DNA from: Armatimonadota bacterium
Lineage (GTDB): Bacteria > Sysuimicrobiota > Sysuimicrobiia > Sysuimicrobiales > JACQTN01
NCBI GenBank assembly: GCA_016210785.1
Contig: JACQTN010000082.1
Location: 1 to 19,774 of the forward strand
Direction: 5' to 3'
DNA length: 19,774 nucleotides
Position 1 is the stretch's first letter; every line of letters starts with the position of its first letter. Both the position numbers and the translations under genes were made by a program. Below are positions 7,304 to 15,053 of the stretch, in pieces. The notes under the pieces were generated by a model that ran no database searches, was not told the DNA's origin, and saw nothing but the letters and a program-made list of their open reading frames with translations.

Positions 7304-8860
7304 ATGAAATCCCGTTCAGCGGTCGTAGTCTTGCTGACCGCCGTCCTCCTCTTCTTTACCTCCTACAGTTCCGTCCCCTCCACGCCGACCGAGGCCCGGG
7401 CCGCCCAGCCGGGACAGCCTTTCCGTATCATCGATAGCCTGGAGCCGAACAGTCTGGATCCGGCGACCGGGACCGGTCCGTTCGGCACCGTGCAATACGC
7501 CCTCTACGACACGCTCGTCGGTCACAACGAGAAGATGGAACCCACGCCCGGCCTGGCCACCTCCTGGCAGGTTGCCGACGATAAGGTGACCTGGACCTTC
7601 AGGCTGCGCCGAGGCGTCAAGTTCCACGATGGCACCGAGTTCAATGCGGAGGCCGTGAAGTTCACGTACGAGCGCATCCTGGATCCAGCGACGGGCGCCG
7701 GGCGCCGCTCCGTCTACACGGTCATCAAGAAGGTGGAAGCACCCGACCCGCAGACGGTGAGGATCATCACTGACGGACCGTTCCCCGATCTGCCCTTCCT
7801 GCTCCTGGACCGGACGTCCTTCATCCTCAGCCCCACCGCGGTGCGAAAGCTGGGCAACGCCGAGTTCGGCCTGCGCCCGGTGGGCACCGGCCCCTTCAAG
7901 TTCGTTGAGTGGGTCCCCAACGACCATATCACCCTGGACGCGAACCCCGACTACTGGCAGCGCAGACCGCGGTCGAGCCGGGTTATCTACAAGGTGGTGA
8001 CCGAGACGGCGGCCCGCACCGCCGCCCTCCGTGCCGGCGAGGCCGACATGGTGATGAACATCTCTCCCAACGATCAGAACGTTTTGCGCAGGGACTCGAA
8101 CATCGTCCTCGTCCAGAAAGACAGCCTGACCCAGGTCCAGGCGGAGATGCGCCAGACGATGCCTCCCTTCAGCGATCGGCGGGTCCGCCAGGCTATGAAC
8201 TACGCCGTCGACCGCACGGCGATCATCAAGGACGTCATGATGGGCCTGGGGCGCATCGCCGACTCGCCTGGACCGCCTGGCGTGTGGGGTTCCGTGAGGT
8301 TGACTCCCTACGAATACAACCCGGAGAAGGCGAAGCAGCTGCTGGCCGAGGCCGGGTACCGCAGCGGTTTTGAGGGTAACCTCTTCTACGTCTCGGGCAG
8401 GTGGGGCGGCGACGACCAGGTTGCTCAGGCCCTCCAGGCCTACTGGGCCGCGGTGGGTATCAAGATCCAGATCCGCAAGGCAGACATGGCAGGCCTGGAC
8501 GACATGCTGTCCCGGGACCCGGACACCATGGCCGGCTGGATTGCCTTCCCAGTCAGGACCAGCACCTACCTCGACTACCACCTGTGGCGGTTGTACGAGA
8601 CCAGGGCCGCCCGCATGAAGGGCTATCAGCGCTCGGGGTATTCCAACCCCAGGGTGGATGAATATCTGGTCAAGGCCCGCAGCACCTTCGATCTGAACGA
8701 GCGCAAGAGGCACTACGAGGCGGCCCAAAAGCTGATCTGGGAGGACGCCGCCTTCGTGTGGCTCTTTACCAGGCAGAACCTGCTCGGCGTCCGTAAAGGC
8801 ACCTCAGGCTATGAGTTCCTGCCCACCGGGATGGTGCGCCTGCACAACGCTGGCAAATGA
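7304..8860 (+). CDS. Periplasmic substrate-binding protein of a peptide-type ABC transporter (family 5), second copy
   Basis: Solute receptor for the DppB/DppC permeases encoded directly downstream; 518 residues. The signal peptide has a basic start (MKSR), a hydrophobic core at about residues 6-20 and a likely cut after ARA (31-33); it lacks a lipobox cysteine. Family marks are SLEPNSLDPATG (about 45-56), LYDTLVG, PGLATSW, WTFRLRRGVKFHDGTEFNAE and VKFTYERIL, and later VRQAMNYAVDR. The ATG at 7304 follows AAAGGGG at 7288-7294. The stop overlaps the dppB start (ATGA), which argues that the three genes encode one transporter. Its promoter region is the duplicated iclR-type segment, so IclR control is plausible. 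Ligand unknown; opine-like or peptide-like compounds are possible given the neighbours. Confidence 0.95.
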   Translation: MKSRSAVVVLLTAVLLFFTSYSSVPSTPTEARAAQPGQPFRIIDSLEPNSLDPATGTGPFGTVQYALYDTLVGHNEKMEPTPGLATSWQVADDKVTWTFRLRRGVKFHDGTEFNAEAVKFTYERILDPATGAGRRSVYTVIKKVEAPDPQTVRIITDGPFPDLPFLLLDRTSFILSPTAVRKLGNAEFGLRPVGTGPFKFVEWVPNDHITLDANPDYWQRRPRSSRVIYKVVTETAARTAALRAGEADMVMNISPNDQNVLRRDSNIVLVQKDSLTQVQAEMRQTMPPFSDRRVRQAMNYAVDRTAIIKDVMMGLGRIADSPGPPGVWGSVRLTPYEYNPEKAKQLLAEAGYRSGFEGNLFYVSGRWGGDDQVAQALQAYWAAVGIKIQIRKADMAGLDDMLSRDPDTMAGWIAFPVRTSTYLDYHLWRLYETRAARMKGYQRSGYSNPRVDEYLVKARSTFDLNERKRHYEAAQKLIWEDAAFVWLFTRQNLLGVRKGTSGYEFLPTGMVRLHNAGK

Positions 8861-9777
8861 CTCGGCACATCATTCGCAGGTTGCTCTATACGATCCCGGT
8901 GATGCTGGTGGTCTCACTCCTCGTGTTCGGGATCCTCCATGTCGCGCCAGGCGACCCCGCGGCCATGCTGGGTGGTGAGGACGCGCGGCCGGAGGATGTG
9001 GCGGCGATCCGGGCCAAGTACGGACTGGATCAGCCGCTCTACATCCAGTACGGAATATGGATTGGCAACGCCCTGCGGAGCGATCTGGGCCGGTCCATCG
9101 TCACGCGCCGTCCGGTTCTACAGGAGGTGGTGACGCGGTTTCCATACACGCTGGAACTGGCCGTGGCTGCCCTTGTTGCGGCCGTCGTGGCAGGCATGTC
9201 GGTAGGCGTGATCTCCGCCACGCGCCAGTACTCCGCCATCGACCACGGCACCATGGTCCTGGCCCTGCTCGGCGTGTCCACGCCCGTCTTCTGGCTCGGG
9301 CTCATGCTGATCTTCGCGTTTTCCGTGGAGCTTCGCTGGTTTCCCACGGGCGGCGTGGGCAGCTGGCGACACCTGGTGCTGCCCGCGCTCACGCTTGGCG
9401 CGCACTCCATGGCGATCATCGCCCGCATGACCCGGTCCTCGATGCTGGAGGTCATCCGGCAGGACTACATCCGGACAGCCCGTGCCAAGGGGCTGGTGGA
9501 GCGGGTGGTGGTGCTCCGCCATGGTCTGCTCAACGCATTGATCCCGGTGGTGACAGTGGTAGGCCTGCAGTTCGGCTACCTGCTGGGAGGGGCGGTCATC
9601 ACCGAGACCGTCTTCTCGCGACGCGGCCTCGGACGGCTGCTGATTGATTCCATCAACTCCCGGGATTTCCCTACGGTACAGGGCACCCTGATGTTGTTGG
9701 CCGGGTCCTTCGTCCTGGTCAATCTGTTGGTGGATACCCTCTATGCGTATCTCGATCCCCGCATCAGGTACGAGTAG
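8857..9777 (+). CDS. dppB: ABC transporter permease, DppB/OppB type
   Basis: Inner-membrane permease, 306 residues, full length. The N terminus has the DppB signature: a first membrane helix (about 9-28), then VAPGDPA and the periplasmic segment YGLDQPLYIQY (55-65). The EAA loop DYIRTARAKGL with the following RHGLLNALIP (about 204-230) is the ATPase contact. The C terminus ends LDPRIRYE as is usual. The ATG overlaps the stop of the binding-protein gene by ATGA, and the stop TAG shares its last base with the GTG start of dppC, so the three are translationally coupled. It would need a DppD/DppF-type ATPase, which is not in the window. Confidence 0.96.
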   Translation: MTRHIIRRLLYTIPVMLVVSLLVFGILHVAPGDPAAMLGGEDARPEDVAAIRAKYGLDQPLYIQYGIWIGNALRSDLGRSIVTRRPVLQEVVTRFPYTLELAVAALVAAVVAGMSVGVISATRQYSAIDHGTMVLALLGVSTPVFWLGLMLIFAFSVELRWFPTGGVGSWRHLVLPALTLGAHSMAIIARMTRSSMLEVIRQDYIRTARAKGLVERVVVLRHGLLNALIPVVTVVGLQFGYLLGGAVITETVFSRRGLGRLLIDSINSRDFPTVQGTLMLLAGSFVLVNLLVDTLYAYLDPRIRYE

Positions 9778-10631
9778 TGGAGCCTAGATCGCCCTCCCAA
9801 TTTCGAGCCGTCCTTCGCCGGTTCGTTCGCCATCGCGCGGCGGTGGTTGGGCTGATCCTCATCATCGGTCTCGTCCTGACCGCCGCAATCGCCCCGGTCT
9901 CCATCGCCTACGATCCGTACGCCATTGCCCTCGGCCAGTCCCTGCAGGGGCCCAGCCTGGCGCATCCCCTGGGCACGGACGAGTTGGGGCGGGACGTGCT
10001 GATCCGATTGCTCATGGGAGCCCGCACCACCCTGATGATCACCGTGGGCGCCGTGGGGCTGGCTCTGGGCGTGGGGGCCAGCCTCGGCCTGGCCGCGGGT
10101 TTCCACGGGGGTGGAGTGGACAGCCTCATCATGCGGGGCGTGGACGTGCTGATGTCCATGCCTGGCTTCCTCCTGGCCATCGGGATCATCGCCGCCCTGG
10201 GGGTGGGGACCACCAACGTGATCCTCGCCGTGGGCATTTACTCCATTCCCACCTTTGCGCGCCTGGCCCGCGGCAGCACACTGTCGGTGAAGTCGGAGGA
10301 GTATGTTACTGCGGCACGAGCCGTGGGCGTCAGCAACGGCGGAATCATGATCCGCCACATCCTGCCCAACATCATGCCGCCGCTGATGGTTCAAACCAGC
10401 CTGCGCATGGCCACGGCCATCCTGAGCGCCTCCGGGCTCAGCTTCCTGGGCCTGGGCCCCCAACCTCCTGAGCCAGAATGGGGGGCCATGCTCGCCGCCG
10501 GCCGCAACTACATGACTCGGGCCCCCCTGTTGGTGGCTTTCCCGGGTTTGGCGATCCTGATGGTGACGTTGAGCTTCAACTTGCTGGGCGACGGCCTTCG
10601 AGATTCGTTGGACCCGAAGCTGAAGCGGTGA
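9777..10631 (+). CDS. dppC: ABC transporter permease, DppC/OppC type
   Basis: Second permease of the transporter encoded from 7304; 284 residues. It has a basic N-terminal cytoplasmic tail, a first helix (about 21-40), the family block HPLGTDELGRDVLIRLLMGA (63-82), the EAA loop EYVTAARAVGVSNGG with RHILPN (about 175-198) and SFLGLGPQPPEPEWG near the C terminus. The start is GTG at 9777, overlapping the dppB stop by one base (TAGTG); no other in-frame start gives the conserved tail. The stop overlaps a downstream ATG (TGATG) that may start the amidohydrolase, so transport and catabolic genes share one transcript. Confidence 0.95.
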   Translation: MEPRSPSQFRAVLRRFVRHRAAVVGLILIIGLVLTAAIAPVSIAYDPYAIALGQSLQGPSLAHPLGTDELGRDVLIRLLMGARTTLMITVGAVGLALGVGASLGLAAGFHGGGVDSLIMRGVDVLMSMPGFLLAIGIIAALGVGTTNVILAVGIYSIPTFARLARGSTLSVKSEEYVTAARAVGVSNGGIMIRHILPNIMPPLMVQTSLRMATAILSASGLSFLGLGPQPPEPEWGAMLAAGRNYMTRAPLLVAFPGLAILMVTLSFNLLGDGLRDSLDPKLKR

Positions 10632-11845
10632 TGCAGAGACCTGTGGGCATGGAGGGGACCAACTTGGGAGTGCTCTTTCGCAACGGCTTCCTGATGGACG
10701 GGCTGGGCGGGAGCGTGGAGGGCGGAGACATCCTGGTGGAGGGTGAACGGATTGCCGCCGTCGGTCGAGGGTTGGAAGGCCGCCGCGGCCCCGACACTCG
10801 GGTCGTCGACCTGGCCGGCCGGTCGATCCTCCCGGGACTGATTGACGCCCACGTTCACACCGGCGGCGACTTTTTTCCAGGCAATCTCCAGGAGAACCTC
10901 GCCATGGCCTGCTTCCGCACGGCCGATGCGGCCAGGCGCACCCTTCTGGCCGGCGTCACGACCGTGCGCACGGCTGGATCGCGTGAGTTCCTGGACGTGG
11001 ACCTCCGCGACGCCATCAACGCCGGCCTCATCGTGGGCCCCCGGGTTGTCGCCAGCGGCCGCGGCCTCACCACCACCGGTGGCCACGAGCACGAGATGTG
11101 CATGGAAGTGGACGGCGTCGACGCGGTGGTCAATGCTGTCCGCTACCACATGAAGCGCCGCTGCGACAGCATCAAGCTCATGATGTCCGCAGGCGTGGCA
11201 ACCAGAGGCCCTCACGTGGCCAGCGCGATGTTCAATCTGGACGAGGCGAAGGCTGCCGTCTTCGAGGCCCACAAGTACGGCATGAAGGTGCTCACCCACT
11301 CCTTCGGCGTCGAGGCGATCCTCAACGGCATCGAGGCAGGGGTCGATTCCATAGACCACGGCTCCTGGCTCAATGAAGAACTGGCTACCATGATGAAAGA
11401 GCGCGGGATCTACCTGATACCCACCTTCGGCCCCGGCTACTACTACACGCAGATCCGCAAGGCGGAGCCATGGCGGATCGCCCGCTCCGAGCAGGTGACT
11501 CCGGTGCGCATCGAGGCCTTCCACGTGGCCCTGGAGATCGGCGTCCCTGTCGCCATGGGCTCCGATTGTGGCGGGCCGTCCCGCTTTCCCAATGGTGAGA
11601 ACCTGCTGGAGATGGAGCTGATGGTGAAGTACGGGATGAAGTCCGAGGACGTGGTGAAGGCCTCGACCAGCGAGACGGCAAAGGCGATCGGCCTGTTCCA
11701 TCACATCGGCTCCCTGGAGCCCGGCAAGCTGGCGGACCTGGTGGTCGTCGAAGGCAACCCCATCGACGACATGGGCGTCATGCGCCGCGGGGTGAAGCTG
11801 GTGATGAAGGGTGGGAACATCTACCGCGACGAGTTGGCACGGTAG
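10631..11845 (+). CDS. Metal-dependent amidohydrolase (imidazolonepropionase / prolidase-like)
   Basis: Hydrolase of the amidohydrolase superfamily, 404 residues from ATG 10631. Metal and catalytic landmarks are intact: DAHVH (H74, H76), IKLMMSAG with K182 as the probable carbamylated lysine, VLTHS (H223), SIDHG (H243) and AMGSDCGG (D312). A small beta domain at both ends (VLFRNGFLMDG and KLADLVVVEGNPIDD) is typical. The pattern fits the group annotated as imidazolonepropionase-like or Xaa-Pro dipeptidases, which cleave cyclic amides or dipeptides. The start is uncertain: ATG 10631 overlaps the dppC stop, but the best ribosome site, GGAGGGG at 10651-10657, precedes TTG 10664, which would give MGVLFRNG and remove 11 residues. 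It lies between dppC and the MmgE/PrpD gene in one operon. No signal peptide, so cytoplasmic. Confidence 0.92.
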   Translation: MQRPVGMEGTNLGVLFRNGFLMDGLGGSVEGGDILVEGERIAAVGRGLEGRRGPDTRVVDLAGRSILPGLIDAHVHTGGDFFPGNLQENLAMACFRTADAARRTLLAGVTTVRTAGSREFLDVDLRDAINAGLIVGPRVVASGRGLTTTGGHEHEMCMEVDGVDAVVNAVRYHMKRRCDSIKLMMSAGVATRGPHVASAMFNLDEAKAAVFEAHKYGMKVLTHSFGVEAILNGIEAGVDSIDHGSWLNEELATMMKERGIYLIPTFGPGYYYTQIRKAEPWRIARSEQVTPVRIEAFHVALEIGVPVAMGSDCGGPSRFPNGENLLEMELMVKYGMKSEDVVKASTSETAKAIGLFHHIGSLEPGKLADLVVVEGNPIDDMGVMRRGVKLVMKGGNIYRDELAR

Positions 11846-11893
11846 GGGCACCTCTGCAGATGGGTTTTGGCGGTGCCTCGGGAGGTAGCGCGG

Positions 11894-13309
11894 ATGGGAC
11901 CCACGGAGGCGCTGGCGACCTTCGCCGTCGGTCTGGACGGCTCGTGCTTGCCGCCCTCGGTCGTTGATGGCGCCCGGCGGCATATCATCGACTGCCTGGG
12001 AGTGGCGCTGGCCGGCTCCGTCGATGAGGGCGGCCGGATTATCGCCGCCCAGGCTCGGAGCCAGGGGGGAACCCCAGAGAGCACCATCTGGGGGGACGGC
12101 GGCCGGGTGGGCGCCCAGAACGCGGCGCTGGCCAACGGGACGGCGGCCCACCTGCTCGACTACGACGATACCAACTACGGCATGCCCGGCCACCCCAGCG
12201 CGCCGATCTTGCCGGCCGTCATGGCGGTGGGGGAACGTCTGGGTGCCTCCGGCGCCCAGGTGCTCGCGGCCTTTGCCGTGGGGTTTGAGATCGAGGGCAA
12301 GCTCGGTAAGTTCAGCGGCCAGGACTCCTTCGACAAGGGGTGGCACACCACCAAGACGCTGGGCGTGATCGGTGCGGCGGCCGCCGCCGGACGGCTGATG
12401 GGGCTGGATGTGCGGGCCATGCGGCGCGCCCTCGGGATCGCCGTGGCCCAGGCGGGCGGAGTCCGCCAGAACTTCGGCAGCCAGACCAAGCCCGTCCATG
12501 TTGGCCAGGCGGCCGCATCAGGCATCCTGGCGGCAGAGCTGGCGGCCCGGGGCTTCACCGCCAGCGAGGAGGCCATCGAGGGGCGGTTTGGATTCTGGGA
12601 GATGTTCGGCGGGCCGGTGAATGGGGACGGCGACGCGCTGGCCGCGGCCCTGGGCCGGCCCTTCGATTTCGATACCTCGCAGGTGAGCATCAAGGCGCTC
12701 CCCTGCTGCGGTTCCGCCCATGCCTCGGTGCAGGCCGCGCTGCAGGTCTCGGGCGGGCTGTCGGCAGACGACGTGGAGAGCGTCATGGTGGATGTACCCT
12801 ATACTGCGCCGCTGGTGCTGATCCACCACCGGCCCACGGAGCCGCTGGCGGCCAAATTTAGCCTGGAGTACTGCGTGGCCGCAGCGCTGCTGGACGGCGG
12901 GGTCACCCTCCGCCACTTCACGCCGGAGGCGGTGATGCGGCCCGAACTGCAGGCGCTGTTGCGGAAGGTGGAGCACAGGGTGCCGGATGAGTGGCAGAAG
13001 GGCGCCGGGCCCTGGAGGATCGGCTGCGCGCGGGTGGAGGTGACGCTGAAGGACGGCACGATCCGGCGGGGCGCCTCGACATTCCGAAAAGGGGACAAGG
13101 AAAACCCGCTGACCGAGGACGATCTGACGGCCAAGTTCCTGGACTGTGCCGGTCTCGCCCTGGGGGATGCCGGGGCCAGGCGGCTATTAGAGATGATCCG
13201 TGGTTTTGAGCGGCTGCCCGACGTGCGGCGTTTGGGATACCTCTTATCCCTCTCCCGCCAGGGGAGAGGGACGGCGGTAGAGGGGGCATCAAGCGTTCAA
13301 GGCGGGTGA
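11894..13309 (+). CDS. MmgE/PrpD family protein
   Basis: 471 residues. The family includes 2-methylcitrate dehydratase, cis-aconitate decarboxylase and iminodisuccinate epimerase, all acting on di- or tricarboxylates without metal. Visible marks are HIIDCLGVALAGS (about 30-42), NGTAAHLLDYDDT (81-93), GHPSAPILPA (99-108), FEIEGKLG, the KGWHTTKTLGVIGAAAAAG stretch and, in the C-terminal domain, IKALPCCGSAHAS. ATG 11894 is chosen because GGGAGGT (11880-11886) precedes it; a TTG at 11867 would add nine residues. The last 18 or so residues (after GYLLS) are encoded by a palindromic repeat and look like an added tail. The substrate is not fixed by sequence; the amidohydrolase, HyuAB and opine-dehydrogenase neighbours suggest a nitrogenous carboxylic acid, as in iminodisuccinate metabolism. 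Confidence 0.93.
   Translation: MGPTEALATFAVGLDGSCLPPSVVDGARRHIIDCLGVALAGSVDEGGRIIAAQARSQGGTPESTIWGDGGRVGAQNAALANGTAAHLLDYDDTNYGMPGHPSAPILPAVMAVGERLGASGAQVLAAFAVGFEIEGKLGKFSGQDSFDKGWHTTKTLGVIGAAAAAGRLMGLDVRAMRRALGIAVAQAGGVRQNFGSQTKPVHVGQAAASGILAAELAARGFTASEEAIEGRFGFWEMFGGPVNGDGDALAAALGRPFDFDTSQVSIKALPCCGSAHASVQAALQVSGGLSADDVESVMVDVPYTAPLVLIHHRPTEPLAAKFSLEYCVAAALLDGGVTLRHFTPEAVMRPELQALLRKVEHRVPDEWQKGAGPWRIGCARVEVTLKDGTIRRGASTFRKGDKENPLTEDDLTAKFLDCAGLALGDAGARRLLEMIRGFERLPDVRRLGYLLSLSRQGRGTAVEGASSVQGG
13248..13270. repeat. Short perfect palindrome in the 3' end of the MmgE/PrpD gene
   Basis: CCCTCTCCC (13248-13256), loop GCCAG, GGGAGAGGG (13262-13270): a perfect 9-bp stem. A GGGTGAGGGG string follows at 13304-13313. 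This CCCTCTCCC/GGGAGAGGG plus GTGAGGG style resembles dispersed palindromic intergenic repeats seen in many GC-rich genomes. No T-run follows, so it is not a classical terminator, although the mRNA hairpin could stop 3' exonucleases. Confidence 0.65.
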
Positions 13310-13394
13310 GGGGGGAGCGCAGGCTGAGAGCAGGCGCTTTCCTGGACGGTCTCCTCACCGACCACATGGTGAGCCGCAAGGCGAGGTGGCAGTG

Positions 13395-15053
13395 ATGGCG
13401 GTCGACCAGATCACAGTGCAGGTGATCGGCAACAACCTTGTGGCCATCGCCGAGGAGATGGGCCTCACCCTCGTCAAGACGGCCTACTCCACCAACGTGA
13501 AGGAGCGGCGTGACTCCTCCGCCGCGCTGCTCGATCACGAGGGCGCCACCATCGCCCAGGCCGAGAACGCCCCACTCCACATGGGCTCCATGCTGGGGCT
13601 GGTTGGCGAGATTCGCAAGCGCTACCCGGCCTCCGAGATCCACCCCGGGGACGTCTTCATCGCGAACGATCCCTTCACCGGCGGCGGCACCCACCTGCCC
13701 GATATCACGGTGGCGGCTCCCTTCTTCTGCGAGGGCCGGCTCATCGCGTTCGCCACCAACATCGCCCACCACAGCGACGTGGGCGGCGCAAAGGTTCTGT
13801 TTATCGACATATGGAGCGAGGGGTTGCGCATCCCGCCCATCAAGCTGTTCGATCAGGGCGAGCTGCGCCGGGACCTGTTCGACTTCATCCTCCTCAACTG
13901 CCGCATGGAGAACGAGCGGAGGGGCGACCTGCGGGCCCAGTTCGCCTCCCTGCAGACCGGGCTGGCGCGGCTGGAAGCGCTGGGCGCCAAGTATGGGGCC
14001 GCGGTCCTGGCGGAGAGCATTGTGCAACTCGCCGACCAGTCCGAGCGGCAGGCGCGGGCCGGCATTCGGCGGATCCCGCCGGGGAGATACGAGTTCGTCG
14101 ACTTCATGGACGACGACGGTCTTGGTGACGAGCCGGTTCGGATCCAGGTGGCCGTGACGGTTGAGGGGGAAGAGGTCACCTGTGACTTCACCGGCAGCTC
14201 TCCCCAGGTCAAAGGAAACATCAACCTGTCTCCTTCGGCCTTGAGGGCGGCGGTCTACTACGCCATCAAGGCGGTGATCGACCCGACGCTGCCGCCCAAT
14301 GGGGGTTTTTACCGGGTGGTGCGCGTGCTGGCGCCCGAGGGCTCGGTGGTGAGCTGCGTGCCGCCCGCCCCGGTGCGGTCTCGCAGCGACACAGCGCAGC
14401 GCGTCGCGGACAGCATCCTGGGCGCCCTGGCCCAGGCGATCCCGGAGCGGGTCCCCGCCGCCTGTCACAGCACCGTGAGCAGCATGCAGTTTTTTGGGAA
14501 AGACCCGCGAACGGGTGAGATGTACGGCTATCCCGAGGTGATCGCCGGCGGCTACGGCGGCCGGCCGACGAGCGACGGTCCCGATGCTGTACAGGTCCAT
14601 ATCACCAACACCTCCAACCTGCCGGTGGAGGCGCTGGAGCCGGAGTACCCCATCATCGTGGAGCGCTACGAGTTGGTCCCCGACTCGGGAGGCGCCGGAC
14701 AGTACCGGGGCGGACTGGGACTCCTGCGGCAGTACATCCTGCATGGCGACGAGGCGCGTTTCGGATCCCACGGCGACCGGCACCGGATCGCCCCGTGGGG
14801 GCTGGGGGGCGGGGAACCCGGGCGCAGGGGAATTCTCACGATCAACCCGGATACGCCGGAGGAGCGCAGAGTCTGGAGCAAGACCCAGAACGTCAACTTG
14901 AAAAGAGGGGATCGGGTGCGGATCTGTACCCCCGGCGGTGGGGGTTATGGGGACCCGCGCCTCCGGGACCGGGCGGCTCTAGAACGCGACCTTCGGGAGG
15001 GCAAGATCACCCCGGGGGAGGCGGCTCGGGCCTACGGTTGGAGACCGGAATGA
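13395..15053 (+). CDS. hyuB: HyuB-family subunit (N-methylhydantoinase B / 5-oxoprolinase-like), second copy
   Basis: Partner of the HyuA encoded next; 552 residues. It has the canonical family motifs: YSTNVKERRDSSAALLD (31-47), NDPFTGGGTHLPDI (91-104, with H100 and D103), NIAHHSDVGG (122-131), EGLRIPP, CDFTGSSPQVKGNINLSP, VLAPEGSVV, RGGLGLLRQY and CTPGGGGYGDP near the C terminus, followed by a charged tail. The canonical GGGTHLPD differs from the first HyuB. ATG 13395 follows GCGAGGTGG (13381-13389); a GTG at 13386 inside that site is less likely. The stop overlaps the hyuA start (ATGA). Gene order here is B-A, reversed from the first pair. The 85 bases before it hold no gene; a CTCACC/GGTGAG dyad (13354-13373) is the only structure seen. 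Confidence 0.94.
   Translation: MAVDQITVQVIGNNLVAIAEEMGLTLVKTAYSTNVKERRDSSAALLDHEGATIAQAENAPLHMGSMLGLVGEIRKRYPASEIHPGDVFIANDPFTGGGTHLPDITVAAPFFCEGRLIAFATNIAHHSDVGGAKVLFIDIWSEGLRIPPIKLFDQGELRRDLFDFILLNCRMENERRGDLRAQFASLQTGLARLEALGAKYGAAVLAESIVQLADQSERQARAGIRRIPPGRYEFVDFMDDDGLGDEPVRIQVAVTVEGEEVTCDFTGSSPQVKGNINLSPSALRAAVYYAIKAVIDPTLPPNGGFYRVVRVLAPEGSVVSCVPPAPVRSRSDTAQRVADSILGALAQAIPERVPAACHSTVSSMQFFGKDPRTGEMYGYPEVIAGGYGGRPTSDGPDAVQVHITNTSNLPVEALEPEYPIIVERYELVPDSGGAGQYRGGLGLLRQYILHGDEARFGSHGDRHRIAPWGLGGGEPGRRGILTINPDTPEERRVWSKTQNVNLKRGDRVRICTPGGGGYGDPRLRDRAALERDLREGKITPGEAARAYGWRPE

Noticed and set aside
10508..12499. 663-codon open frame on the minus strand across the amidohydrolase and MmgE/PrpD genes
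   Set aside because: It spans two well-supported + strand genes and their junction; the His/Gly/Ala-rich product matches nothing I recognise.
13354..13373. CTCACC/GGTGAG dyad before the second hyuB
   Set aside because: Six-base arms in a GC-rich sequence are expected by chance and nothing else supports an operator here.
12918..14783. 621-codon minus-strand frame across MmgE/PrpD and hyuB
   Set aside because: Antisense shadow crossing an intergenic gap and two + strand genes with clear motifs.
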